NCBI GenBank assembly: GCA_951230915.1
Contig: OX579641.1
Span: 3,658,001-3,722,000 of the forward strand
Direction of reading: 5' to 3'
DNA from: Antitrichia curtipendula
Taxonomy: Eukaryota; Streptophyta; Bryopsida; Hypnales; Leucodontaceae
DNA length: 64,000 bases
Part shown: one piece after another, positions 47,071-60,410 of the stretch
Layout: every line of letters starts with the position of its first letter
Numbering within the stretch: position 1 is the first letter of the stretch
Position numbers and translations under genes: made by a program
The notes under the pieces: model-generated
The model's input: the letters and a program-made list of their open reading frames with translations, nothing else
What the model was told of the DNA's origin: nothing
Databases searched by the model: none

Positions 47071-50000
47071 AGATTCGGCTTCCAAGTTTGCTTGACCAGA
47101 GGAGTTTCAGGCGCTGTGAGATTCCAACTTTGAAACTGACCGAGTCCCTGCATTCCGTATGATGGGCGTTGTTGCTTCCGATGTTGAAGCTTATTTACGT
47201 GCCAAGACGTTCGCAAACCTGCATTCAGTCGTGGTTTTATAAGCTTACGCAAGTTACAAAGCTTTTGGTTGGTGTTCTGGTGAAGATGTTTTGGATGTTT
47301 TGGCTGGAGATGTGAAGGTGTTCAAACAGGTGTTCTGGTTTATCTGTTTGAAGATCCACTAAGCTTAAGCTCTGGTTTGCGTATGTTTTGTCTATCCGTT
47401 TGCTACAAAGCTCTCAACTGGGTATAGGGGATTAGGGACGAAGTTTAGGGTTTGAAGCTTAATTTTCAAGGTGTGCCGTGTGAGTGTTTCCGAAGATGTG
47501 GATTTGAACATTTAGTTTTAGTTCAATTTTGTGTTGGAGTGATGCTTGGCGTGGTATTTTCAGTTACAGTTTGAGCAGTTTTCATTTTGGGGTGACATTG
47601 GTTGAGAAGCAAGAGTTGCAGAAGGTGATTCGAGAGTGTTTTGAGAACATGCTTGGTTTGAAGCTAGTTTTTGGACTTTCATTGAATGCCACTCTTGCAG
47701 CATTATGGAACATAATGCAAAGTCTAATAGTTCATCAACGTCTGTACATGTGTTTCTGAACTGCACATCAAGAAAGGGTGGAGTTACAGTGCCTCCTTTG
47801 AATTACACCTACCTTAAGCATTGACCTTGAGTACTCCAAAAAATAGGTCATGGACTTTCTTAAACTCAAAATTTAGGTTTTCATTGTCTCTCAAAGATGG
47901 ATAATCTCCATACCTTAAGTTTTCCTTGCAAACTTATTTTGTGATGCTCATTTTATGCAACCCAACAAAATAAAATATTGCTCGATGTGAAGATTGATTG
48001 CAAGAAGCTTTGAAGAATATTGAATGTAAGATATATAAGTTTTTTTATTCATTAGTAACCACTATAAGTGGAAATAAACATTATAAGAGTTCATCATTGT
48101 GTTAGTGATTTGGTTGGGAAGAGATTGTAATTGATATAGACTAAGCTTATTCTTATGGTGAGTTAGAATTGTTTCGGAAACTTTACTTTCATGTTGTTGG
48201 CAAATATATAGATGCATGTGCAAGTGATTTATTGTTTAGACGAGTTTTTTTTAGTTTTAGGGTTTAAATGTGGAACTTTCAATAAATATTTATGTGTAGA
48301 TAGTGTTTTGAAATCTAAAATATTGATGTATGCTTATTTCAATCTAAAACCTTGGTTATAGCTAACAACACTCCCTTGGCACACATTTGCACAAACCTCG
48401 AGGCTATATACAAATTTCTTCATTATGAACTAAAGTAACATTCCGGAGTATTTGCAAATTAGTCAAGCATTCAAATGGCTATATCACACTAAAGAATTTG
48501 GAATCTCAAGACCTGTCATCTATTTGGATAATCCCAAACCTTTCTAAATTTTTTTTTTAAGACTCTCTCTCTAAAACACCTACAAACTATCATTAAGGTA
48601 GGAGCACCCAATAGCATTAGTGGATCCAATGGTGTCAGTTTTTATAATGGTAGTAATTTCAAAACTTAAATGTAGATGGACTATAGATGGCTAATTTTTA
48701 TTGACCAAAATGATAAGCCACCTACGTTGTATTTACATTTAAGTTGTAGAATCAGTGCCTTACCTAAAAAGTGACGCCATTAGGTACACTAATACCATTG
48801 GTCGCTCCTCCTTGACCTGTAGTACACACTCAAGATATATCACAAGGGCAAAGTCAACAGCTTGGGTGGTAAAAGTGCCAAGATTTGACCACATTCTAAT
48901 CCAATCCAAGGGACAATTCAAAACACACATACACACTTACAATTTTGTACTTAGGATGGTAGAACTTTAATTCTAGAGTATTGATTGAAATAAAAATTAT
49001 ATTCCCCCAAAGCGTTTTTATCTAAAGAAAAACTTCAAAAAACCAAGACACAAATTGAGATTTTAGGAGACTACCCAAATTCATCTAGTCCCTTGTACGA
49101 ACAATAAAACCATAGGGATTAAAGTATTATTCTAAGCAATATTTTCTAACATGTTTATATAATTTTTTTTAAATTTAGACCAACCTAATCTCTAATTTCT
49201 TTTGGATCTATGATTTTGTATCCAAAAGTAGCCAGAATATGTAGATAGGCAAGATGCACCAATATACTAAAGATAGCTTTTTGCAATATTCTCTCATTGC
49301 ACCTAGTTGGATGTTGAAACATAGATCCACAAAGCTAAACCACTTCCTAGATTGTTGTCCTTCTCTGTGACATTGCTTCTTGACTCAATATGAAGCCTAA
49401 CGATGTGCTTTTGTCCTTTTCTTTCCAATAAATTGACTTTGCCCAATCGATGTATGAGGAGCGCAAATCCATTGTCCATTTGTACCAGATATTTTGTATA
49501 GCCATAATCTAATGGCCCTTGTACTACTTTCTGATAGTAATGCATCCCTCAAGTGTTGTTAAAGACTTGCAAGTAATAAGAGCATGCACAATAGTGTTAG
49601 TGAAGATTTGAACATTTAAAGTGTCATCTAGGTGCAATTTGTTGTCCTAAATTATAACAAAATTAGCTTACAATGAAATTGATGATCACAATTGTGATTA
49701 TACAATCAATCATTGGTAGTTACCATTGACAGTTTCCTAAAAAATCAACAATGCTACAAGAGCCAAAAAATAGCAAATTGTTTATAAAAGTGTATATGCT
49801 TGTAGTAAAGAACCTCACACACATTGCTTCAAAAATAATAAAAATTGTAAGTGAAAAATCCTTCCCTACTGCCTTCTACAAACATTGCATAATCACTTGA
49901 TTCTCTCTTCTTACTTGTATCCGTTTAGTGACTTTAATCTCCTTTGTCATTTTGTTCTTGATGTTGCAACATCAAGAACATGATGTTGTTCGCTTAATTT

Positions 50001-50406
50001 CCTCCATTGTCTTATTCTTGACATTATAATATGACAATGCAAAACTAATTACAATGCAAAGCACAATGTTAAATTGATCATGATTGGAAATATGTTTTAA
50101 AGCCTAATTAGACACAATCTAAGTTTAGTAAACAATACAAATGCCTTAGGTTCCTCTAAACTCACTTCTTTGCACTTTTTGTCTCTTTACACTATTCTAG
50201 CCTACTTACATTGTTTTAACCCCCTTGCATTATTCTAAACTACCAAATCACGACTATCTAGAAATTATATTAAACTAATTCAAATTTTTGGAAAAAACAA
50301 GGTCAAATTTAGTGATTGAAAGCAACCACAAGAAAAGGGTATCTCTAGCAACCACAAAGAAAGAGCATCTCCAATACTAAATTCTAAATTGTTGTCTTGA
50401 ACTAAC
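47071..50406. other. No gene recognised; includes a perfect 28-bp palindrome
   Basis: The first few hundred bases probably derive from the 3' UTR of the RpoT copy. A perfect palindrome TGTTCTTGATGTTG-CAACATCAAGAACA lies at 49953-49980. A minus-strand open frame at 49545-49303 is protein-like but unrecognised. Nothing else is supported. Confidence 0.45.
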
Positions 50407-51668
50407 TTAAGCTTTGAAGGTTTTTGACTAAGTATGTTTTTACCAAAAACACTCCAAAACTACCATTTCTAGTACAAGTGCCAAATTTTAGAAAAAAAAT
50501 ATTTTGAAAATATGTAAGCATAGGATCTTCTAGTGCACCACATTGAGAAGATGTGGAAAAAAATTCAGAAATTTCCACTAAATAGATTGCAAGATCCGGT
50601 AGTGTTTGAAGTGACAAAAATCCTTTGGGAGCCCTACAGAAAACCAGGTGCACTTCACAAGGTCACATTTGTATGAAAAAACTTACAAAATTGTGGTGCT
50701 TCTTTTGATTAATTCTTCAAGGCAAGTTCTCTACATGTTTGAAAAAATTCAAATCATTTGGAATTGTACAATATATAAGTAAAATATATTCCCTCTATCC
50801 CACTAAAAACCTCCAAAAACCTTCCTCACAAGGAATTAATTATATTTTTAGTCTTTTTTTCAATGATACACATATTCAAGAACTAGTAATCTATCCCTAC
50901 AAGGAATTGGTGAGACAAATTGTGTTTGATTTGGAGGTTTTTAGTAGGATAGAGGGAATAGTAAATAAAAAGAAGTAGAGAATGTTTCAAAATATCAAAT
51001 TGTTGATAATTTAGTTATGGAATTGAAAATGCCAATTCCAATGGTTGTAATGTTGTAATAAACAATCTACATCCTATGATTTTATTTATTTCAAGAAATA
51101 TTGAAAATTGAGTCAAATAAAGGACTTCAAAGTTTATTTTAGAATCTTGAATCTATAATTGCCTACAAACTAAAACTCCTCATGGCTTTCATCTTGTTAA
51201 TCAAAGCGGAATGATTCAAAGCTTTTCATATACATATACAAATCTAGGAAAACAAGTTCAAATTTTTATTTCTTAAGAAAGGGATTTTTTTGTTGGCCTA
51301 AATTCCTAAGCACCCAGTGTATGTTTATCAAAATCCAACCCTTCTGACCTCATTCCAATCAAATTGTCACCTAAGTTGAGATCCATAGAAATTGATTGTA
51401 GAAATCGGTAGTGGAGACAAGCCCAGAGCTGCAAGGAAATGGACAAATGTTTTGATTGTATTGTTGAAAAGATTACAATAGTCAAACATAGTCAAACCTT
51501 TTAGTTATCAAAGGCCATATTTGAGGAGTTGAGGCGCTCAAGGGTTAAGCTATTCCTTAAGCATATGCTGTGTGAAAATTTCAAAGAAAAAATATAAAAA
51601 TTTCATTTGTAGTGAGCTAACTAAATTGCTATGTTGCCAAAAATGCAATTTGGTGCTTTAGGGGTTAA
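50407..51668 (+). mobile_element. C-family TTAA element, copy C2, with a Stowaway inside
   Basis: Left end decayed (TTAAGCTTTGAAGG), followed by the C signature ACACTCCAAAACTACCATTT; right end GGTGCTTTAGGGGTTAA. Without the 172 bp Stowaway insertion and TA copy it would be about 1090 bp, close to C1. The interior phrase CACTTCACAAGGTCACATTT is shared with C1 and the copy at 62445. Confidence 0.7.
50789..50958. mobile_element. Stowaway-type (Tc1/mariner) MITE, 170 bp, TA target
   Basis: Starts TTCCCTCTATCCCACTAAAA and ends with the inverted TTTTAGTAGGATAGAGGGAA. The 26-bp terminal repeats differ at one position, and the element is flanked by TA on both sides. It is inserted in C2, so it is younger than C2. 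No coding capacity. Confidence 0.88.
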
Positions 51669-52100
51669 AACCTCTTCAAACTAACCCTTGTGTTTTCTTG
51701 TAATTTCAATTGTAAACTTTGAAGTCTCTAGATTTCATCCCTACCCATTAACTGGAATTCCTCATAACTTTCATTTCATTAATCAAATGGAATGATTCAA
51801 AGTTTTTTCACAAGTAAATAAATCTTTACAACCAATTTCAGATTTTTATTTATTTTTAAAGTTATTTTTAAAGAAGTTTTTTGAGTTGCCTGGGCTGCTT
51901 GCCGAGTAGCAAAAACTACATATCATATAATCACTTTTTACCTGTAGTCAAAAGTTATGAAAGTTGTTCAACCTTAAAGCTACTCCTTGGATACATGTGG
52001 TGTGAAATTTTCAAAGAAAAAAAATAAAAATTCCGTTTGTAGTGAGCTGCCCAAAATTGCTATGTTGCCAAAAAATGGTGTTTGGTCCTTTAGGTGTTAA
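51665..52100 (+). mobile_element. C-family TTAA element, short internal-deletion copy C3
   Basis: Shares its left TTAA with the right end of C2 and its right TTAA with the left end of A2. The right end (TGTTGCCAAAAAATGGTG, then GGTCCTTTAGGTGTTAA) is well conserved, and the middle repeats the foldback arms found in C1. About 436 bp. Confidence 0.65.
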
Positions 52101-53077
52101 CCCCTCACCGCCCAAGGGGACAAAGAGTGTCCTCACACTGTCTAGCAGTCAATTTCAAAGTGCTCTAACTTTCGCATCCAGTGTCCAAATTAAATAAAAC
52201 TTGTTGGGAAAGTTGCGCATACTAGTCTATATTTTGTGATAAAATTTTCAGATCTATACAATATGTAATGAGTTTTTGAAAGCCATTCAAAGTTCGCAGG
52301 TTCAATTTGAATTCACCACACTGCATTGAGATGGCTGCAACTTCGGTGGCTTATATCTTTTTCATCAAATGTTAGTTTTCAATAAAATTTGTTGTATTTT
52401 TCTCCCCATAAAGTCTAATTATTGTGGTAAAATTTTCATGTCAATCCAAGTTGTTTTGAATGCTTGGGAGCAATTCGAAGTTCAAAATCTAGACCTTTTT
52501 GCATTACAGTGAACTTCGGCGGCTTATAACTTCTTCAAACAGGGTTTGTTTTCAATATTTTTTGTTGGAAAAGTTTTGCATACTAGTTAAGTTCTTGTGG
52601 TAAAAATTTCCTATCAATCCAAGAAGTTATGATTGATTGAGAAGCATTTTAATAGAGGTAGGTTCAGCCATAGATGTGTTTTTTTGCTACTTTTTTCACT
52701 GTTTTTTGACATTTCAAAACAATTTTGCAAACTCAATGAGTTAATTGAATGATTTTTTCTTCCACTAAAGTGTTTGTCTTTTGGTTTTGAATCACTTTGT
52801 AGTTTAAATTTTTTTCATTTGAGTAGGTTTAGAAATCGAATTTCACCTCCAAATGTGTTTTTAGAAAAATTCCAGCATCTTTTTGCAACACTAGAACATT
52901 ATAATCTTTCAATCTATACTATCAAATGATCCCAAATTTTATTTACACCATCTAAAACATGCACACTACAAGATTGTACGGTTGAGATTTTCATATCTTA
53001 CTCACATTTAGACTTATAACACTTGAAAAGTAAGGTTGTTTTCTGACATGGTTAGACCTTGGGCGGTGAGGGGTTAA
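52097..53077 (-). mobile_element. A-family TTAA element, copy A2
   Basis: TTAA-bounded, terminal repeats CCCCTCACCGCCCAAGG and CCTTGGGCGGTGAGGGG, 973 bp between the TTAAs, inverted relative to A1. The internal order matches A1 throughout (for example GTTCGCAGGTTCAATTTGAA against its partner near 2950). No open frame. Confidence 0.8.
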
Positions 53078-55728
53078 AGACCTATTTTGCATTGTAAGTA
53101 GAGTTTGGCATACTTTTAGCATCCAAGAAACCTTGAGCTTCAAAGCCCTTTTTAATGTGTAGTTTTGGAGTATTGAAAAGTGGAATTTTGGAAGAATTTT
53201 TAAGGAGTACTACTAGGCATTTAAGTATTGAGTGTGAGGTTTTCATTTTATAGGCATTTAGTAAGTGCCTAAGACTATGTTTGGACCTCTATTTTATCTC
53301 ATAAAGCTTCATCTCCTTCAATTGAAAAATAATCAAAGAGATGCAAAAAATAAGAACGAACAATGTTGATTGATCCCTCTAATCATTCCATTTATTTTTT
53401 GATTTATGATTACATAAGTGGAGGAGAAACTACTATTCTAAATTCTTTTGCTAGTCCCCAAAAGCAATCAAAAGCCAAATTTGACCTATTCCAACATCAC
53501 AAAGTCCAATAGGAAGATCATTTTGGGTCAAAAAACTAGGGTCAATAGGAAGATTATTATGGGACGGAAGGAGTATTATTTTTGATCCAAAAATAAAAAC
53601 TGGAATGTCAAAATTGAAATATAAGGACTTCTAGTAAAGTTACACAAGTCCATGAAGAGATTTTCTTAAAACTATATAGTGTCCACTTTCCATATGTGCT
53701 CAAAGTGCACTACCTTTGTGCAAGTGCAAAGAACACAATTTTTTTCCCCAAGGACACAAATGGTTGAGAAGGAGTCCATTTAAGTTAGGAAAAATGTCCA
53801 CTTTTTATTTTATTTAATTGAATTTTTTAACCATAGTTTTCTAAAAATCAAACATCAAAATATCCATTTTCTTGGTATTTTCTATTGCTCTATTTTTGTG
53901 CACAACTTTTGGAGATAAATTTTTCTTAGCTTCAATTTTTACAAAAATAATTATTATATTTAATGCATTATAACTTATCTTTATTTTATTTTATTTACAA
54001 TTTATTTTTTCTTCCGAAAATCATAGTATTTGTTGAAATAGGCCATTTTGAAAGGAATCAAAATTGTAGCATATTGGACAACAAAAGCAAATGACCAACA
54101 AGGTTCCAAACAATAGGTTTAGAGCCAGATAACAAACAAATTTCGTAGCAAACATGTCAATTCATTATAAGGACCTCGTATTTTATGTGACATTTTATGA
54201 TTTTTAGGTGACAGATTTTAGTTGAAGTCCAATAGAACAAATTCTATTTGTATGTCAGTAATAACTTCCAATATAACATCTAGATGTTACATTGGACTTT
54301 TTCCATTGGGATGTCCATCAATGTTGGTTGGGATGCCCATAAGGAATCATGTCAACCCTTTCAAAAAAAAAATTTAATTTTTCACAGCTTAGACGGACAA
54401 GCTGTCAAAAAAATTTTGACAACCTAGATGGCTTGTTTGGCCAAAAAAAATTCTTTTTTTAAAGATTTTGACGGGCACTGGACTGAAAGCTTAACGTTTT
54501 GTCATTATGACGGACGTTTAGATGTGATGTAACATTAAAAACCTGTTGTTGTCGATCATGAAGAATGTTGCAATAGTCACGTCCACCACTCATGCAACAA
54601 GGACCTTGCGGTTGCCAAAAACACCAAGGCTCTCTTTGTGGAGGAGGGAGGTTGCAACAGTCATTAATATTTCTTTTTAGAAATGGCTGCAAGCTCCCTT
54701 GCAATGTGGTCATGGCCAAGGCCAAAGTCACATAGAGAGATACAAGCGTTTTTCCATGAGTCTGTAGGGTGCCTTCAAAAGAAATGAACAAATCAAATTA
54801 ATCAAACTAGGGTTGTTCATCCTAACATGACTTAGCTTTTCACGTTGAATTGTCAGCAGTATCAGTTCCCACACGTCTTGGATGACTTAGACAGCTCATC
54901 CGTCAACTTTGACAAACATGCCATCTAGCTCAATAGACGAGCCATCCAAGAAAATTATTTTATTATATTTCATGGATTTTTTTGGATTGTGACGGACACT
55001 TAATTCAATCCTAACGTTTTGTCCGTTTGACAAACTCACAAGTGACATGAATCAACTAAGTACTAGTCCACCATGTTCCTCTAGTATTCTTCATCTTTTC
55101 ATCCAAATTATTGTCATCCTATTCAAGTCATTGCACTAATGACTGACCACCTTTCCAATTCCAATCCAATCAAACTCTCAAGTGCCACTAAATCATGCTT
55201 GTCATGCTCAAAAGCTATGGTATCGTCATATAAGGCATTTCTTGTCCCATCATCTTTCCCACTCACATTTCCCTTTGGCCCTACCTACAAGCATTAATTT
55301 CATGTTGCCATAGGAGACAAAGTTTTTAAAACAGTTTCAGTGAATGTTTTTGTAGAGTAGAGTCTATACTTGGAATCATAGATGATGAGGTAAGGTACGT
55401 AGAGTGTTGATGGGATACAATTGTGCTTCTATGGTGGTAGTAGCAGCCATGATGGTGAGCACAATATATGGGTAGCCACAACAATGCAACTTGAAGACGT
55501 TGATGTCGTACTTGAAAACTATAAAGAGTCCTTATCCTCCTCAACCAGACTAGTCTTGCTTATAAAATATGACTTGCAAATTTTCCATGTTGAACAAAAA
55601 TTTAGTTTGAAGCCTCACATACAAGGTTGTTATACTAGATAGATCGCCCATGTTCCCGTCCATCTAATTTGCTTTTCCAATTGAAGTTTCGTCCGTCCAA
55701 TGTAGTCAACATATAGTTGACTTTTTGC
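53078..55728. other. AT-rich gene-free stretch with small foldbacks
   Basis: A Stowaway-like end (ATGGGACGGAAGGAGTA) lies near 53559-53575 without a visible partner. A palindrome CCAATATAACATCTAGATGT...TTGG lies at about 54270-54296. Repeated GACGGAC phrases occur around 54390-55030. A minus-strand frame at 54791-54459 (110 codons) is unrecognised and not called. Confidence 0.4.
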
Positions 55729-55779
55729 ACAAGTAAAAAAACAATCAACATGGAGTTATCTTGTCGACATTGACTACTA

Positions 55780-55995
55780 ATGCAAACGCAAGGCGCGGAC
55801 GTAAGTCAAATATAGCATGGACTTATGTCAAGGCGTGGAATCCAGTCATGATAGACGCGGACTTACGTGAAGGCGTGGACTCAAGTTGCACTGGGCATGG
55901 ACATATTCCAAGGCGCAAACTCAAGTTGTATTGGGTATAGGCTTATGTCAGAGCATGGACTTAATTTGTGTTGGGCGCGGACGTTAAGATTAGCG
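55780..55995 (+). repeat. Short-motif array (left subterminal repeats)
   Basis: Imperfect repeats such as AAGGCGCGGACGTAAGTCA, AGCATGGACTTATGTCAAGG, GACGCGGACTTACGTGAAGG and GGCGTGGACTCAAGTTG follow at intervals of about 25-35 bases. Confidence 0.7.
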
Positions 55996-58900
55996 CCAAT
56001 GTCATTCAATTAAGGTGTGGACACAAAAGTTCATTTTTTCCTTTGAAAGCACTAAATTGCTACATTTGTAAATTTGAGGGATGACAAACATATGAACGAT
56101 CTTGATTTTATAGTCACGCATTTTTTCATTTAAACTTAGCAACTTCATATACATTTATACAATACACATGTATTTACTCATCTTTATCTTATACGTGTAT
56201 CACATGTTTGGATTAGAGTTATAATTGTATCATTGAAGAATTTAGACATGAAGCATCAATTTATTACATCATCATCTTCTACAAGGTGCCAAAGAAAATT
56301 AAAAAATAATTGCATACATTAATATTTTGAATATATTCATAGTTTTATATATGGGATGATGTTCACCTGATGCCAAATATACATAATCATCTTTGAGGAT
56401 AATAAGTGAACAACCCTTGCCTTTAAGATAACTATCGTATACTAAATTTTCAAGAGTAAAAACAATAAATGACTACTTTTGATAATAGCACTCGGGCATA
56501 TTAAATACTAGGGAGATGACCTACTATGGAGTTGGCGCTACAAGCACAACTTTCTACAGAAGCCGCAACTCTCTGACAAATGAAGTTGGAAGACCAATAC
56601 AACTAAAGTTGTCAGGGTTTGCCATAATTTAATTAATGTCATGGACAAGATTAGTCTTGTAAAGCAAAATTTCTTCTATCAATGCTTTAATAGACATTTG
56701 GACAAAATTACTCAAGAATTTTGATTTTGATCTCATTCTAAAAGATGGCCATTAGATGTTTTTTGGGAGGTCTAGAGGGCCGTTTTGGGCCTGTTCCCAG
56801 CATAGTTCTCCCGGTAGTATAAAAACATCCGCTGTCAGAATTTTTTTTTTGTTAAAAACAAAAAAACTTAAAATGAAAAAACAAGATGAACAAATTTTTT
56901 AAAATTAAATTTTTTTTTAATATGACGTGGCAGTCCCTCCACTATGTCATGCAGCTGCTGCGATGCAGTTCCAGAGTTTGGGAACCCTAAGGAACTCGTA
57001 GCCCTCCATAGGGGCTGAAAAACATGTAATGTATGGGACATTGATTGAGTCTGTATCACTAATTTTGACGGGGTTCTATTGTAGACAAATTCACAAGGAT
57101 ATGAAATGCCTCCCCCTCGTGAAAAGCTTTAGCTATTGGAATTGGAGTGGAAAGAGATTTTTAAGGAGAAAAGTTAGATTTTTTGGTTGAAAAACACAAT
57201 CCAAGGACTTGACAAGCTCTTCAACAAATGCAAAGCTCATAGTTTATGAGGGCCATATTGGAGGTAGATTGACTAGCAAAATGAACTCAATTCAACATTT
57301 GAAGACTTTGTCTAGGCTCGGACAAAGATTGCATCATGGAAGTGGGGGCAAAGGACGACAAAGCAAGCCCAAGTGGTACAATTGGCAACCCCATGAATAT
57401 CAATGAAGTGCATTATGTGTGTTATAGTGAACAACAAGGAAGATCATATAGAAGTACATAGCAATAATCTTTTGACAGGCTTATAGAATCTTTTCTTTCA
57501 CCATAATTAACTATTAACATTGATGTTTGGATATTAGTATAGTGACCACCTCATATATTTTTCTAATTTTGTATTCTATGATGGATATGAAATACATGTA
57601 CACTTTTCTTTTGATTATGTGCAAGAGTGATTTTTGGAATTATTCATTTCATAGATATTTAAACAAACTATAAAAGTACTACAAATTCTTCTTACATGGC
57701 ATTGTTTTTGTAGCCGAAAAAGCCATAGTCAAGACCTTCAATTTGATTCAATTATAAAACCCAATTTATTCTTCTATATTTTTGATGGATTAGTTTTTTA
57801 TAAATTTTTTTATGTGAAAATAAACAATTGAAGTGACTCCCTACTAATCTATTATTTGCTATTTTCAAAATAAAATGGATAAATCCTTGTGAGAAAATGA
57901 GTCCGACCTCTAAAGTAACTCCAAACTAGTTAAAGCTCCTAAAGTAGTTTTTTCATCAAAAACAACTTAAATCTACCATTTTCATTGCAAAGTGCACAAA
58001 ACTTTAGAAATTGCATATCTAAGCGTAGGATATTGCACAAAACTAGTATAAAAATAAGTGGAAGAAATGTCAAAAACTTTGACCACATAGATTGCAAAAT
58101 ATTTCCATTTGAAGTGAGAAATGTAGTTTCTTAGTACCTTACTTGAATAGATTTAAGACTTTGAATCTTCATAGTTCAATTTTTTTTGCACTACAAATTT
58201 TTTAAATCTAATTTTTAATATTGAAAAAGTGAGTTGAGTGTTTTGGAATTTAAAAAAAAAAACTAAAAAAAACTTCATTTTCAGCCATTAAAAATTTATT
58301 AAATAGAAGTAGGTTGAAGATTGAAGGAAAAACTAAACCATTAATAACTTGAAGATGGAATTAGGAATCACTAATCCAACAATTTGATTATTCTAGCAAG
58401 CTAACCAAACCCAATGCAGCTTTTTTTTAAATTGTCGAAATTGCATTTAGAAATGAATTCTTTAAGCTATTTTTTGATGAAGATGCTTAAATTGCCTCCA
58501 AAACAAGATTGTTTGTAACTTTCACATTACTAATCCAAATAGAATGAATAAAATCTTTCCACATAGAAAAAATTACTTTCTATGAGAAATAACATTTTAA
58601 AATTGTGATTTTTCTTGTACTACTTCCATTTTGGACTTTTAGTGGCATAACTTTTCCATCTATGAATCAACTTAAATAAAAATTATAATTCAAGAAAGCT
58701 AATGGATGATTGCAAGAAAGACCGAATGTTTTTGATAGGATCTTGCTAAACTGAGTTTGTCTTTTGCTATAACTTTTGAAATTAAAATCCAATGCCAAAA
58801 ATAAAATAAAATCTATTTCTAGATGTTTTGATTATAACTATATTCCTTATTTTTCAAAAAAGTTAAAAAATATTTTATATTTAAAATTTAATTTCTCTAA

Positions 58901-59649
58901 TTTGTCACACTTAATTTGCTATATCCATTTACGGATTAGTTACTCAACCTAAATTAAAAGGAATTACCTAATGTTGATTTTAAAATCAACATCCATAATG
59001 AATTTTTTTCAGATAATGCTCGTGGGTCAAGAGTATAATGTCAAGTTGTCTTATCCAATCAAGACTGTCTAAATCAATAATTTTTCATTGATCTAAGGAC
59101 TTTGAACGAGGAGAAAGATTAGAGGTTGTAATCTTTCTCTGACTATCGAGGTTTTTTGTTTTTAGTATTGGAGAGTACTCAAATTTAATATACTAGAGCT
59201 AAATTTTAGGTGGTCTATTTCTACACTAGTAGGGCATGTTCCATATAAAGGACATCAAAAAATACGTTATTTTATGTCCTCCACATTTGTGCAAATAGGC
59301 CCCCAAAAGGGCACCATGGTGCACACTTTTGAACGTTGAAGATGGTTTCAAGTTCATTTTTTGGGTGAAATCTCATCACCATCAAGTCCTTACAAAAGGC
59401 CAATTTGTAGTTTTTTTATTCTACTATGATTGAGTCCCTTAGGTTTGTGCCTTTAAGTCCATGCCCAACTATTCCTACGAATAAGAAGGTTTGGGGAGTG
59501 AACCAGGAGTCCCTTAAATCCACACCCTAGCATCACTACCTCATCTAATCCAAAATTGCGGAGAAATGTCCACTTCTAAAATTAATTCTTGAAAAATATT
59601 CTATTCTTTTACTAAACCCTAACCTTGACCCTCTAAAATATCAAACCTT

Positions 59650-60410
59650 GATTTTATATTTTGTATTTCAATAATAAAATAGTTGAATTGCATTCCTCTT
59701 AATTCCTTCTTTGATTCTTCCCTACTTCAATAATTTAATTCTAAAAGCCTTGTGAAGAAATAACCTTTTGTTCCAAATAAAAAAATATTGTAGTTCAAAT
59801 ATCTCTCCATGCATCAATCCCTTTTTTCTTTTCCAACAATTAAAATTTTAAAACCTTATGAGGAAATACCCTATGCTCCAAATAGATCCAAAATAATGTT
59901 TGTAGGGTCCCTAATTCCTTTTTTCTTATTCCATCAATAAAATTTTCAAAGCCTTCTAAAGAAATAAACATTGGCTCCAATTAAAACAAATATAATAGTT
60001 CAAGTTCCTCCCTCTTAATCCCCACTTTCCAAAATCAACAATTAAATGAATAAAACCTTGTTAGGAAAAAACCATTTGCTCCAAAGAAATAAAATATAAT
60101 GTTTGAAGGCTCTTTCTATCAATCCCTATTTTCTTATTTCAACACTTCAATTTCAAAATCCTTGTAAAGAAATAAACTATTGCTCCAAAGAAAAAAAAAT
60201 AATACTCAAAGGGCCTCCATCTTAATCTTCTCTTTCCTAATTCAACAATTAAATGAATAAATGCTTGTGAAGAAATAACCTAGTGTTCCAAAAGAAGGCC
60301 AAAAAATAAATTGAAGAAGTGCCTTCCTCCCAAAATTCCCATGTCTAATTCAACAATTACATTGGCAAGTGGTTGTAAGGAAATAACACATTGTATTGTA
60401 GGCCATAAAA
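59650..60410. repeat. Degenerate satellite, about seven units of roughly 104 bp
   Basis: The anchor phrase CCTTGTGAAGAAATAACC (variants) starts at about 59749, 59854, 59952, 60056, 60160, 60263 and 60371, giving spacings of 97-108. Between anchors come, in constant order, a TGCTCCAAAxAAA phrase, an AATATAxTxTTxAAxG phrase, a TCTTAATCCC phrase and a TTCCAACAATTAAA phrase. Substitutions and small indels distinguish every unit, so the array is old. Confidence 0.8.

Noticed and set aside
54459..54791. A 110-codon minus-strand frame
   Set aside because: No family, no splice or start context, and embedded in repeat-rich AT DNA.
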